Shown here piece by piece: positions 25,082 to 32,805 of a stretch of DNA of 64,000 bases. How positions within the stretch are numbered: position 1 is the first letter of the stretch; every line of letters begins with the position of its first letter. Origin of the DNA: CBDHCC01 sp965261015. GTDB lineage: Bacteria > Pseudomonadota > Alphaproteobacteria > Sphingomonadales > Sphingomonadaceae. The stretch covers positions 248,001 through 312,000 of the forward strand of contig CBDHCC010000001.1 of NCBI GenBank assembly GCA_965261015.1, read 5' to 3'. The notes beneath the pieces are model-generated. The model did no database searches. It saw nothing but the letters and a program-made list of their open reading frames with translations, and was not told where the DNA came from. The position numbers and the translations under genes are program-made.

Positions 25082-25549
25082 GTGACCGGTTTCCAGTCGA
25101 TCCTCTCGCCCCAGGGGGTCGAGGCGCGCCTCGACCTTCCCACTAAGAAGTCGGTGTTCGCGCACCTGACGCAGCTCGGCGCGCAGGCATCGGGCCTGGA
25201 CGCGGCGGCGGTGTCCGAGGGACTGTGGCTGCGCGAGCGGCTCGGCCCGACCGGTTTTGGCGGTGGCACCGCCATTCCGCACGCCCGGCTGGAGGGATTG
25301 GGCGCCTTCCACATGGCGGTCGTGACCTTGGCTAACCCGGTCGAATATGACGCGGTCGATGGAGCGCCGGTGGACCTGTTCGTCCTCCTCCTGTCGCCCA
25401 CCGACGGCGGCGCGCGCCACCTGAAGCTGCTCGCGCAGATCAGCCGGCTGCTGCGGACCGCCGAGGCGACGGCGAAGCTACGCGGCGCGCGGACCGGCGA
25501 CGCCCTTTATTCGCTCCTGGTGCCGCCGGACGCGCGTGACGCCGCCTGA
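25082..25549 (+). CDS. ptsN: PTS IIA-like nitrogen regulatory protein PtsN
   Basis: 155 residues from a GTG at 25082 with a GGAGAG site about 8 nt upstream. The phosphoryl-accepting His67 lies in GGGTAIPHARLEGL, and VDLFVLLLSPTDGGARHLKLLAQISRLL is the conserved second half of the EIIA fold. It is phosphorylated by the nitrogen PTS (EI-Ntr, NPr) and regulates potassium, nitrogen and carbon responses. EI-Ntr and NPr genes are not in the window. The next gene starts within its 3' end. Confidence 0.93.
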   Translation: MTGFQSILSPQGVEARLDLPTKKSVFAHLTQLGAQASGLDAAAVSEGLWLRERLGPTGFGGGTAIPHARLEGLGAFHMAVVTLANPVEYDAVDGAPVDLFVLLLSPTDGGARHLKLLAQISRLLRTAEATAKLRGARTGDALYSLLVPPDARDAA

Positions 25550-26012
25550 CGCCGGCGGTCCTGGTGGTCCTGGCGGAGAGGCCGCGCACTTCGCCGCCTT
25601 GGAGCGGCTCTACGCCGCCGCGCCGATCAACCGGCTGTTCCCGTCCCGTCTGATGATTTCGCGGGCGGGCGAGGCGCGGATCGACTTCCGCGTGACGGCG
25701 GACCACTTCCACGCGGCCGGCGCGGCGCACGGCACGTCGTATTTCAAGATGCTGGACGACGCCGCCTTCTACGCGGCGAACAGCCTGGTGTCGGATCGCT
25801 TTCTGCTGACCACGGGCATGACCTTGTTCTTCACCAGCCCCGTCCAGGCGGGCGAGCTGTCGGCCCATGGTCGCTGGGTGTCGGGCCGCCGCCGGGTGCT
25901 GGTCGCGGAGTCGCGGCTGGAACAGGATGGCGAAGAGGTGGGTCGCGCGACCGGGACCTTCCTGGTCAGCCGCATCCCGCTGGCCGACCTCCCCGGCTAC
26001 CGGGCCCCGTGA
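25536..26012 (+). CDS. Hotdog-fold thioesterase (PaaI-like)
   Basis: 158 residues from a GTG at 25536, overlapping ptsN by 14 bp. The hotdog core is recognisable: VTADHFHAAGAAHGTSYFKMLDDAAFYAANSLV forms the central helix with the conserved H-G-x(5)-D/L-D pattern, and TTGMTLFFTSPVQAGELSAHG is the strand pair. Proteins of this kind hydrolyse acyl-CoA thioesters. The substrate is not known. It belongs to an hpf-ptsN-hotdog-DUF1491 run that recurs in sphingomonads. Confidence 0.82.
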   Translation: MTPPDAGGPGGPGGEAAHFAALERLYAAAPINRLFPSRLMISRAGEARIDFRVTADHFHAAGAAHGTSYFKMLDDAAFYAANSLVSDRFLLTTGMTLFFTSPVQAGELSAHGRWVSGRRRVLVAESRLEQDGEEVGRATGTFLVSRIPLADLPGYRAP

Positions 26013-26356
26013 CCGCGCGGCTGACCACCCAGATTCTGGTCGCGGTGCTGCGCCGGCTGGCGGAGCAGGGCGGCGGCACCGCCACCGTCCTGCGGCGCGG
26101 CGACCCGCAGGCCGGCGGCCTGATTGCGGTGGTGGCACAGCGCGGCGACACCTGCTTTTCAATGGAGCGGCGCACCGGCTGGAACGGCGAATTGACGTGG
26201 GATCGCCGCTCTCCGGATCCCGAATCGGCGGAAAACCGCCGATCCTTCGATGAGGCGCTGCGACGAAGGCTCGCCGATGACCCGGATTTGTGGCAGATTG
26301 AACTGGATGTCGCGGATGCCGAACGCTTCGCCGCTGATATGGAAGCGCTCGGTTGA
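26009..26356 (+). CDS. DUF1491 family protein
   Basis: 115 residues from a GTG overlapping the thioesterase stop (GTGA). Features matching DUF1491 are the opening LTTQILVAVLRRLAEQGGGTATVLRRGDPQAGGLIAVV, and the C-terminal acidic stretch LADDPDLWQIELDVADAERFA. The family is restricted to alphaproteobacteria and has no established function. It is probably a small cytoplasmic protein; no signal or membrane segment is visible. Confidence 0.8.
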   Translation: MTARLTTQILVAVLRRLAEQGGGTATVLRRGDPQAGGLIAVVAQRGDTCFSMERRTGWNGELTWDRRSPDPESAENRRSFDEALRRRLADDPDLWQIELDVADAERFAADMEALG

Positions 26357-26533
26357 TCGGCCGACGCAGGGTCGTCACAGCCGCCGGACCAACCAAACGC
26401 GTCCGGCCGGACCGGGTTCCCGAGGGAGCCTGAAAATTCGGCAACGCAGACGGGGGTGAACGCGCCGCGCAGCCGACATCGTTCGCGAGTCGGCACCGCG
26501 GTGGCCGACATCACCGCTCAAGCAAGCGACTAG

Positions 26534-27181
26534 ATGAGCCTGTTCTTCCGCGCCGCGGCCTGTGCCACGTTCCTCGCCACCACGATCGTCACGATGGCGA
26601 CCGGCACGCAGTCGATGGCCGCCATGCTGGACGATGCGACGGCTCCGCTGGCGGTCGCCGCCCTCCAGCCGGACGTCCAGCCGGACGTGGTGCGCTTCGT
26701 GTCGGACCCGGTGGTGCAGGACGTGCCCGTGCCCACGGTCGTCGAGAGTGTGGACGAGAGCGACGAGGAATTCGCGACGCTGCGCGAGGCTGTCGACAAT
26801 TTCCAGGACGACGAGGCGCTGAGCGCGGAGGAGCGCTGCCTGGCCGTGGCGGTGTTCTTCGAATCGAAGGGCGAACCGCTGGCGGGCCAGATGGCGGTCG
26901 CGCACGTCATCCTGAACCGCGTCGACAGCCGCCGCTTTCCCGACACCGTGTGCGGTGTCGTCACCCAGCGCAGCCAGTTCTCGTTCGTTCGCGGCGGCCA
27001 TCTGCCGACGGCGCGGGCCGGTCGCCAGTGGGAGACCGCCAAGGCGGTGGCTCACGCCGCGATGGCTGATGCGTGGGACAGCCCCGTCGGTGAAGCCCTG
27101 TTCTTTCACGCCACGCGCGTGTCGCCGCGCTGGGGCAAGACCCGCGTCGCCACTCTGGGCAACCACATCTTCTATCGCTGA
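26534..27181 (+). CDS. Cell wall hydrolase, SleB family
   Basis: 215 residues. The N-terminal hydrophobic segment (FFRAAACATFLATTIVTMATG) is a signal peptide or anchor. An acidic linker of about 75 residues leads to the SleB hydrolase domain: EERCLAVAVFFESKGEPLAGQMAVAHVILNR, VCGVVTQRSQFSF and AMADAWDSPVGEALFFHATRV. The catalytic glutamate is the E of FFESKGE. SleB-type enzymes cut the peptidoglycan glycan strand; in non-sporing alphaproteobacteria they remodel the cell wall. It stands alone, 177 bp after DUF1491; that gap shows nothing notable. Confidence 0.87.
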   Translation: MSLFFRAAACATFLATTIVTMATGTQSMAAMLDDATAPLAVAALQPDVQPDVVRFVSDPVVQDVPVPTVVESVDESDEEFATLREAVDNFQDDEALSAEERCLAVAVFFESKGEPLAGQMAVAHVILNRVDSRRFPDTVCGVVTQRSQFSFVRGGHLPTARAGRQWETAKAVAHAAMADAWDSPVGEALFFHATRVSPRWGKTRVATLGNHIFYR

Positions 27182-27186
27182 CGGGG

Positions 27187-27205
27187 CCTCACCCGGGTGG
27201 TGAGG
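27187..27205 (+). terminator. Possible transcription terminator after sleB
   Basis: The inverted repeat CCTCACC (27187-27193) and GGTGAGG (27199-27205) with a 5-nt loop begins 5 bp after the stop codon. There is no clear T-run, only GGGTTGG, so an intrinsic terminator is uncertain. Confidence 0.35.
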
Positions 27206-27299
27206 GGTTGGCGGGACGCTTGACGCCCGCGCGGTCCCGCCGGTAGGGGTCGAGGTCAGATCGAGGTGCGACGTCCGCTCCGGACGCGCCCCGGCGGTT

Positions 27300-27376
27300 C
27301 TCCACCGCCGCGAACGAACCGTCTTCCGATCCCACCGGCCGCGCGCCCGCGCCGCCCCACACCGGACACCCATTCC
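27300..27376 (+). promoter_or_regulatory. C-rich, G-poor rho leader (possible rut element)
   Basis: In the 77 nt before the rho ATG, 42 are C (55%) and 16 are G (21%). This is a strong C-over-G excess in a genome where C and G are otherwise similar. Such C>G stretches are how Rho loads on RNA. E. coli rho is autoregulated by Rho-dependent attenuation in its leader, so a similar control is a reasonable guess here. No Shine-Dalgarno is visible just before the ATG. Confidence 0.45.
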
Positions 27377-28633
27377 ATGCACCTGAAACAGCTGAAGGCC
27401 ACGCCGCCCGCCGAACTCGTGGCGATGGGCGACGATCTGGGGGTCGAGGGCGCGTCCACGCTCCGCAAGCAGGACCTGCTGTTCGCCATCCTGAAGGAAC
27501 TCGCCGAAGAAGGGGAGGAGATCGTCGGCGAGGGCACGATCGAGGTCCTACCCGACGGCTTCGGGTTCCTGCGCTCGCCGGAGGCCAACTACCTGGCCGG
27601 TCCCGACGACATCTATATTTCCCCCAACCAGGTCCGTCGCTTCGGCCTCAGGACCGGCGACACGGTGGAAGGGGAGGTGCGCGAGCCGCGCGACGGAGAG
27701 CGCTATTTCGCGCTGACCAACCTGAAGAAGGTCAATTTCGACGATCCCGACGCGGTCCGCACCCGCGTGAATTTCGACAACCTGACCCCGCTCTATCCCG
27801 AACAAAAGCTGTCGCTCGACACGCTCGACCCGACGGTCAAGGACAAGTCGGCGCGCGTGATCGATCTGGTCGCGCCGCAGGGCAAGGGGCAGCGCGCGCT
27901 GATCGTCGCGCCGCCGCGGGTCGGCAAGACGGTGCTCCTCCAGAACATCGCCAAGGCGATCACCGACAACCATCCCGAAGTGTTCCTGATCGTGCTATTG
28001 ATCGACGAGCGGCCGGAGGAGGTGACCGACATGCAGCGGTCGGTGAAGGGCGAGGTCGTGGCGTCGACCTTCGACGAACCCGCCACCCGCCACGTACAGG
28101 TCGCCGAGATGGTGATCGAAAAGGCCAAGCGGCTGGTCGAGCACAAGAAGGACGTGGTGATCCTGCTCGACTCGATCACCCGCCTGGGCCGCGCCTACAA
28201 CACGGTCGTCCCGTCGTCGGGCAAGGTGCTGACGGGCGGCGTCGACGCCAACGCGTTGCAGCGGCCCAAGCGGTTCTTCGGCGCGGCGCGCAACATCGAG
28301 GAGGGCGGCTCGCTCTCCATCATCGCCACCGCGCTGATCGACACGGGATCGCGCATGGACGAGGTGATCTTCGAGGAGTTCAAGGGCACCGGCAACTCCG
28401 AGATCGTGCTGGACCGCAAGGTCGCCGACAAGCGCATTTTCCCCGCGCTCGACGTTGGCAAATCGGGCACGCGTAAGGAAGAGCTGCTGGTCGAGAAGAC
28501 CAAGCTGTCCAAGATGTGGGTCCTGCGCCGCATCCTGATGCAGATGGGCACGATTGACGCGATGGAGTTCCTGCTGGACAAGATGAAGGATTCGAAGACC
28601 AACGACGACTTCTTCGATTCCATGAACGGCTAG
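27377..28633 (+). CDS. rho: Transcription termination factor Rho
   Basis: 418 residues. The N-terminal helix-extended domain and cold-shock-like RNA-binding domain (LPDGFGFLRSPEANYL, with YISPNQVRRFGLRTGD) are followed by the ATPase core. That core has Walker A APPRVGKT, Walker B VVILLDS, the Q-loop/R-loop region VLTGGVDANALQRPKRFFGAARN and RILMQMGTIDAMEFLL near the C-terminus. Rho is the hexameric helicase that ends transcription at Rho-dependent sites. It is preceded by a C-rich 195-nt intergenic region. Confidence 0.98.
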   Translation: MHLKQLKATPPAELVAMGDDLGVEGASTLRKQDLLFAILKELAEEGEEIVGEGTIEVLPDGFGFLRSPEANYLAGPDDIYISPNQVRRFGLRTGDTVEGEVREPRDGERYFALTNLKKVNFDDPDAVRTRVNFDNLTPLYPEQKLSLDTLDPTVKDKSARVIDLVAPQGKGQRALIVAPPRVGKTVLLQNIAKAITDNHPEVFLIVLLIDERPEEVTDMQRSVKGEVVASTFDEPATRHVQVAEMVIEKAKRLVEHKKDVVILLDSITRLGRAYNTVVPSSGKVLTGGVDANALQRPKRFFGAARNIEEGGSLSIIATALIDTGSRMDEVIFEEFKGTGNSEIVLDRKVADKRIFPALDVGKSGTRKEELLVEKTKLSKMWVLRRILMQMGTIDAMEFLLDKMKDSKTNDDFFDSMNG

Positions 28634-28637
28634 GCTC

Positions 28638-29330
28638 GTGTTGGAGCTGCTCGCCGCCGCCCCCGCCGCGATGGGTTCGCCCGCGGACATCTGGGGCCAT
28701 ATCGTCGCCGACTTCTCCAATCTGGGCGATCCGGCCGCCCTCGCCACGTTCGGCCAGGTGCTGCTGATCGACCTGGTGCTGGCCGGGGACAACGCGATCG
28801 TGGTCGGCGCTCTCGCCGCCGGACTGCCGTCCGAACAGCGCAAGAAGGTCATCCTGATCGGGATCGGCGCGGCGCTGGCGCTGCGCATCGTCTTCGCGCT
28901 GGCCGTCACCTGGCTGATGAACATCGTGGGGCTGATCTTTGCGGGCGGCCTGCTGCTGCTCTGGGTCAGCTGGAAGATGTGGCGCGAGATCCGCGAGGGC
29001 GCGCATATCGATGGCGAGATCGACGGGGTGAAGCCCGCGAAAAGCTTCGCCGGCGCGGCGTGGGGCGTGGCGGTGGCCGACGTGTCGATGAGCCTGGACA
29101 ACGTGCTGGCCGTCGCCGGCGCGGCGCGCGAGCACCCTGGCATCCTGATCATCGGCCTGCTGCTGTCGGTCGCCCTGATGGGCCTGGCCGCCAACGCCAT
29201 CGCCAAATACATCGAGCGCTATCGCTGGATCGCCTATGTCGGCCTGATCGTCATCGTCTTCGTGGCGGGCAAGATGATCTACGAGGGCATCGTGGACCCG
29301 AGCGTAGGCGTGATGGGTCTGTGGGGGTGA
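28638..29330 (+). CDS. TerC family integral membrane protein
   Basis: 230 residues from a GTG at 28638, 4 bp after rho; ATG 28671 is an alternative start. Seven membrane helices are likely. The two family signatures are present: LIDLVLAGDNAIVVGAL and VADVSMSLDNVLAVAGAA, whose acidic residues in membrane helices coordinate metal ions. YjbE/TerC proteins are implicated in Mn2+ export and in metalating exoenzymes. No manganese riboswitch could be seen upstream. The next gene overlaps by GTGA. Confidence 0.88.
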   Translation: MLELLAAAPAAMGSPADIWGHIVADFSNLGDPAALATFGQVLLIDLVLAGDNAIVVGALAAGLPSEQRKKVILIGIGAALALRIVFALAVTWLMNIVGLIFAGGLLLLWVSWKMWREIREGAHIDGEIDGVKPAKSFAGAAWGVAVADVSMSLDNVLAVAGAAREHPGILIIGLLLSVALMGLAANAIAKYIERYRWIAYVGLIVIVFVAGKMIYEGIVDPSVGVMGLWG

Positions 29331-29752
29331 GCGCCGCGCTGTTCCTTGCCCTGGCCGCGCCCGAGGTGCCGGATTGTGTCAACGCGAGGACGACGCCGGA
29401 GATCAACGCCTGTGCGGCGGCCGATCTGGCGGACTCGCAGGCGCGGCTGGACCGCTATCTGGCGGCGGCGCACGAGCGGCTGGAGCGCAACGACAACTCC
29501 CCCGCCGTACTCCAAGAGCTGAACGCCGCACAGGCCACCTGGGCGAGCTATCGCGATGCGGAATGTGGCGCGGTCTACACCAACTGGAGCAGCGGCACGA
29601 TCCGCGGCCTTGCGGAGCTGACCTGCCGCATCGCGCTCACTGATCAGCGCACCCACACGGTGTGGCAGAACTGGCTGACCTACATGGACAGTACGGCCCC
29701 CCTCCTCCCCGAACCCGGCCCCACGCCGAGTCGAGGCGCAGTGGAGGATTGA
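29327..29752 (+). CDS. LprI/DUF1311 family protein, exported
   Basis: 141 residues from GTG 29327 in a GTGA overlap with terC. A short hydrophobic N-terminus (SAALFLALAAPEVP) acts as signal peptide. The LprI pattern follows: PDCVNARTTPEINACAAADLADSQARLDRYL, then QATWASYRDAECGAVY and TCRIALTDQRT, with four cysteines that probably form two disulfides. The family includes lysozyme-inhibitor LprI and many periplasmic proteins of unknown function. A TTGA overlap joins it to the next gene. Confidence 0.82.
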   Translation: MSAALFLALAAPEVPDCVNARTTPEINACAAADLADSQARLDRYLAAAHERLERNDNSPAVLQELNAAQATWASYRDAECGAVYTNWSSGTIRGLAELTCRIALTDQRTHTVWQNWLTYMDSTAPLLPEPGPTPSRGAVED

Positions 29753-30270
29753 GTCCCCTCTGGTTCGCGTTCACCGGCGGCCCCGGCACCGGCAAGACCA
29801 CGCTGCTGGCGGAGTTCGCGCGGGGCGGCTTCGCCACCGCGCCGGAGTCCGGCCGTGCCGTGGTGTGCGACCATCCGGAGTTCGCCACCCCACATCGCAC
29901 CGCGGACCAGCAGCGCCGCTTCGCCGCCCTCGTGCTGGAGCGCGACCGGCGAACGCTTGAGTGGGCGCGGGAGCAGCCGGGGCCGGTGATCTTCGACCGC
30001 ACGGCTGTGGACAACCTTGGGGACGGATTAGGGGACGAGGCGCGGGCACTCGCCCGGTCCGTCCTCCTTGCCGGCCCGGTGGCGCTGCTGCCGGTCTGGC
30101 CAGCGATCTTCACGACCGATGCGGAGCGGCGCTGGTCGCTGGAGCAGGCCCGTGCGATCGAGATGCGTGTGCGGGGTGCCTATGAGGTGTTGGGGCACAG
30201 GGTGGTCGAGGTGCCGCACGGGACGGTGAAGGAGCGGGTCGGCTGGGTTAAGCGGCTGTGGGGGTTGTGA
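29749..30270 (+). CDS. AAA family ATPase / nucleoside-kinase-like P-loop protein
   Basis: 173 residues from a TTG at 29749 in a TTGA overlap; the frame also stays open back to an ATG at 29662. The P-loop GGPGTGKTTLL is at about residues 10-20. VIFDRTAVDNLGDG fits the D-R-x-x-x-D lid motif of small predicted ATPases/kinases (AAA_28 type), and EMRVRGAYEVLGHRVVEVPHGTVKERVGWV is the characteristic C-terminal block. The substrate is unknown; metabolite phosphorylation is possible. Confidence 0.72.
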   Translation: MSPLWFAFTGGPGTGKTTLLAEFARGGFATAPESGRAVVCDHPEFATPHRTADQQRRFAALVLERDRRTLEWAREQPGPVIFDRTAVDNLGDGLGDEARALARSVLLAGPVALLPVWPAIFTTDAERRWSLEQARAIEMRVRGAYEVLGHRVVEVPHGTVKERVGWVKRLWGL

Positions 30271-30293
30271 CACCCGCCTCTCTCAACCCTCCC

Positions 30294-30324
30294 CGTCATC
30301 CCCGCGAAAGCGGGGATCCATGCG
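30294..30324 (+). repeat. REP-like palindromic repeat, left copy
   Basis: A 31-bp unit whose core ATCCCCGC-GAAA-GCGGGGAT is a perfect hairpin with an 8-bp stem. It matches the right copy (30379-30409) in inverted orientation at 30 of 31 positions. The pair lies in a convergent intergenic gap and may also end transcription of the flanking genes. Confidence 0.85.
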
Positions 30325-30378
30325 CCGAGCGCCGACAAACGAACCAACCCGTCAGCGATGTGCCTTCGGACCACCCAC

Positions 30379-30409
30379 CGCATGGATCCCCGCGTTCGCG
30401 GGGATGACG
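30379..30409 (-). repeat. REP-like palindromic repeat, right copy
   Basis: Inverted copy of the unit at 30294-30324, with one difference inside the loop (GAAC read from the minus strand against GAAA). The 54 bp between copies contain nothing I recognise. The two-copy head-to-head layout is that of a bacterial interspersed mosaic element. Confidence 0.85.
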
Positions 30410-30461
30410 ATATAGGCGGCGGTGCCGCACGCGATCGACAGGCGTGGCACCCGCCCCTCCC

Positions 30462-31154
30462 TCACCCCAGATGCTCCGCGAAGAACTCCGCCGTCCGCCG
30501 ATCCGCCAATGTCGCCCCCTCCTCGTCCCGCCGCTCGCCGAATTCGGTGGCGAAGCCGTGGTCCAGGCCTTGGTAGTCGTGGAGCGTCACCCTGGGATGG
30601 TCGTCCAGCCCCTCGTGCATCGCGGCCTGGGCCTCGGGCGTTACGAAGTGGTCGGCGGTCGGCACATGGAGGAGCACCGGATGGGCGATGGCGTGCGCCT
30701 CGCGCAGCAAGCCGTCGATGCCGACCCCGTAATAGCCGACCGTCGCAGCCACGTCGGTGCGGCACGCGGCCATGAAGGCGAGCCGCCCGCCCAGGCAATA
30801 GCCGACGCAGCCCACCCTGCGGCCCCCGCTCTCGTGGCGCGCCCGGCGGATGGTGGCCTCGATGTCGCGGATGGCGGCGTCCTGGTCGAGCCGGCCGCCG
30901 AGCGCGAGCGCCCGCGTCATCTCCGGGGGCACGTCCGGGTCCAGCTCGATGCCGGGTTCCAGTCGGTGGAACAGGTCGGGGGCGAGGGCCAGATAGCCGT
31001 CCTCCGCCAGCCGGTCGCACTTGCGCCGGATGCCGGCGTTCACGCCGAAGATTTCCTGGATCACCACCACCGCCGAGGTCGGCTCACCGGCGGGCCGGGC
31101 GCAATAGGCGGAGAACTCGCCGGTGTCGGTCTGGATGGTCAGGACCTCGAACAT
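30462..31154 (-). CDS. Dienelactone hydrolase family protein
   Basis: 230 residues from ATG 31154; the frame extends to 31196 but the family N-terminus begins at FEVLTIQTDTGEFSAY. The alpha/beta hydrolase triad is Cys120 in VGYCLGG, Asp168 in PTADHF and His199 in GLDHGF, with Glu34 in QEIFGVN at the position that activates the cysteine. DLH enzymes open lactone rings in chlorocatechol-type pathways, but many are general esterases. With no aromatic degradation genes nearby the substrate stays open. Confidence 0.88.
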   Translation of the reverse strand: MFEVLTIQTDTGEFSAYCARPAGEPTSAVVVIQEIFGVNAGIRRKCDRLAEDGYLALAPDLFHRLEPGIELDPDVPPEMTRALALGGRLDQDAAIRDIEATIRRARHESGGRRVGCVGYCLGGRLAFMAACRTDVAATVGYYGVGIDGLLREAHAIAHPVLLHVPTADHFVTPEAQAAMHEGLDDHPRVTLHDYQGLDHGFATEFGERRDEEGATLADRRTAEFFAEHLG

Positions 31155-31222
31155 CGGGCGCGGCTCCTCGTTGCGTTCGCTTGCCCTTAGCTCCATTCTG
31201 GGAGGGAGAGGACAGCGGACCC

Positions 31223-31453
31223 ATGAAGATGAACATCGAGATCGATTGCACGCCGGCGGAGGCGCGCGCCTTTCTGGGCTTGCCCGACGTCACCGCCGTC
31301 AACGCCGGCTTCACCGACGCGGTGGCGAGCGCGATGAAGGGCGGCGCCACGCCCGAACGGCTGCAGGAGATGGCCAAGACATTCGCTCCGATGAGCGAAC
31401 TGGGCCTGGCGATGTTCAACCAGTTCACGAAGGCGACCAAGCCGCAGGAGTGA
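31223..31453 (+). CDS. Small conserved protein, DUF6489-like
   Basis: 76 residues. The opening KMNIEIDCTPAEARAFLGLPDV and the C-terminal LGLAMFNQFTKATK helix resemble a small protein family seen upstream of mnmE in sphingomonads, annotated DUF6489. It looks like a short amphipathic helical protein without a signal peptide. Function is unknown. Its stop overlaps a possible GTG of mnmE, so translation is probably coupled. Confidence 0.65.
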   Translation: MKMNIEIDCTPAEARAFLGLPDVTAVNAGFTDAVASAMKGGATPERLQEMAKTFAPMSELGLAMFNQFTKATKPQE

Positions 31454-31458
31454 TCGCC

Positions 31459-32727
31459 GTGACGCCGGCGGCGTCAGCCACGATCTTCGCGCTGGCGAGC
31501 GGCTCCACACCCTCGGCGGTGGCCCTGATGCGGGTGAGCGGGCCGTCCGCTCGCCGGGTGGCCGAGCGGGTGCACGGCCTGCCGCCGCCCCGCCGGGCCT
31601 CGCTCCGGCAGCTGGTCGACCCGGCGGACGGTGGTCTGCTCGACCGGGCGCTGGTGCTGTGGTTCCCCGGCCCGCGCACCGCCACGGGCGAGGACGTTCT
31701 CGAATGGCACCTGCACGGCGGGGTCGCGGTCGTCCGTGCGGCGGAGCGGGTGCTGGCCGCGCTCGGATGCCGGCCGGCGGAGGCGGGCGAGTTCACGCGG
31801 CGCGCTTTCCTCAACGGCCGCATCGACCTGACGGAGGCGGAGGGACTGGCCGACCTGATCGCCGCGGACTCCGATGCGGCCCGCCGCGCCGCCCTGTCCC
31901 AGGCGGACGGCGCGCTCTCCCGCGCCGTCGCCGGCTGGCAGGCGCGCACGCTCGACCTCGCCGCCCGAACGGAGGCCGCGATCGACTATGACGACGAGGA
32001 GGACGTGGCGGTCGACATGGCCGCCGTGCGGTCCGGCCTGGCAGCGCTCACCGCCGACTTGCGCGCGGAGCTGGCCCAGCCATCCGCCGAGCGGCTGCGC
32101 GACGGGGTGCGCGTGGTGCTGGCCGGTCCTCCGAACGCCGGCAAATCCAGCCTGTTCAACGCGCTGGTCGGCCGCGACGCCGCGATCGTGACGGCGGTGC
32201 CCGGCACGACGCGCGACGTGATCGAGGCGGGGGTAGAATGGGACGGCGTGCCCCTGATCCTGGTGGACACCGCCGGGCAGCGCGAAGCGACGGACGAGGT
32301 CGAGCGGATCGGGGTGGCGCGCGCCGCCCAGGCGGTGGAGCGCGCCGACCTGGTCCTGTGGCTGGGCGAGGACGCGCCACCCGACGCGGCCCTGGCGCTC
32401 CACCCTCGCGCGGACGAGCGCCGGGCGGTGCCGGCCGGGCGCTTGGCGATCTCGGTGGTGACCGGAGAGGGATTGGGGGCGCTCCGCTCCCGCATCGTCG
32501 AGAGCGCCCGCGCCTGCATCCCCGGACCGGACGCCTTGGCGCTCACCACCCGTCAGCGCGCCGGCGTGGCGGCGGCCGCCGACGCGCTGGACGGCGGAGA
32601 GGAGGACCCGCTGTTGCTGGCCGAGTCGCTGCGCCGCGCCAACGCCGCCTGGGACCGGCTGACCGGTCGCGCCGGGACCGAGGAGATGCTGGACCAGCTG
32701 TTCGGGCGCTTCTGCGTCGGCAAGTGA
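31459..32727 (+). CDS. mnmE: tRNA uridine-5-carboxymethylaminomethyl(34) synthesis GTPase MnmE
   Basis: 422 residues from GTG 31459, chosen because GGAG ends 8 nt upstream; a GTG at 31450 overlaps the previous stop. The folate-binding N-domain starts TIFALASGSTPSAVALMRVSG. The GTPase domain has G1 GPPNAGKSS, G2 GTTRD and G3 DTAGQ. The C-terminal FCVGK carries the catalytic cysteine. The G4 NKxD motif is not recognisable: about residue 315 the sequence reads HPRAD. It works with MnmG, encoded next door, on U34 of tRNAs. Confidence 0.94.
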   Translation: MTPAASATIFALASGSTPSAVALMRVSGPSARRVAERVHGLPPPRRASLRQLVDPADGGLLDRALVLWFPGPRTATGEDVLEWHLHGGVAVVRAAERVLAALGCRPAEAGEFTRRAFLNGRIDLTEAEGLADLIAADSDAARRAALSQADGALSRAVAGWQARTLDLAARTEAAIDYDDEEDVAVDMAAVRSGLAALTADLRAELAQPSAERLRDGVRVVLAGPPNAGKSSLFNALVGRDAAIVTAVPGTTRDVIEAGVEWDGVPLILVDTAGQREATDEVERIGVARAAQAVERADLVLWLGEDAPPDAALALHPRADERRAVPAGRLAISVVTGEGLGALRSRIVESARACIPGPDALALTTRQRAGVAAAADALDGGEEDPLLLAESLRRANAAWDRLTGRAGTEEMLDQLFGRFCVGK

Positions 32728-32805
32728 CCGACATGTCCCCGACCATGCTCGGGGAGGATGGCCCCACCCTTGCCACACCCCCCGCCAACCCATAGCTCCG
32801 GCCCC

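Noticed and set aside
26357..26533. 177-bp gap between DUF1491 and sleB searched for a small gene or RNA
   Set aside because: No open frame with a ribosome-binding site and no convincing hairpin followed by a T-run; only a short GTCCGGCCGGAC palindrome near 26401.
30294..30409. Two similar repeats considered as a CRISPR remnant
   Set aside because: Only two units, in inverted orientation, each a self-complementary hairpin, with no cas genes nearby; this is a REP/BIME layout.
31123..31458. Upstream extension of the mnmE frame
   Set aside because: The MnmE fold begins at TIFALAS; the upstream part overlaps the DUF6489-like gene and is Arg/Gly-rich shadow sequence.
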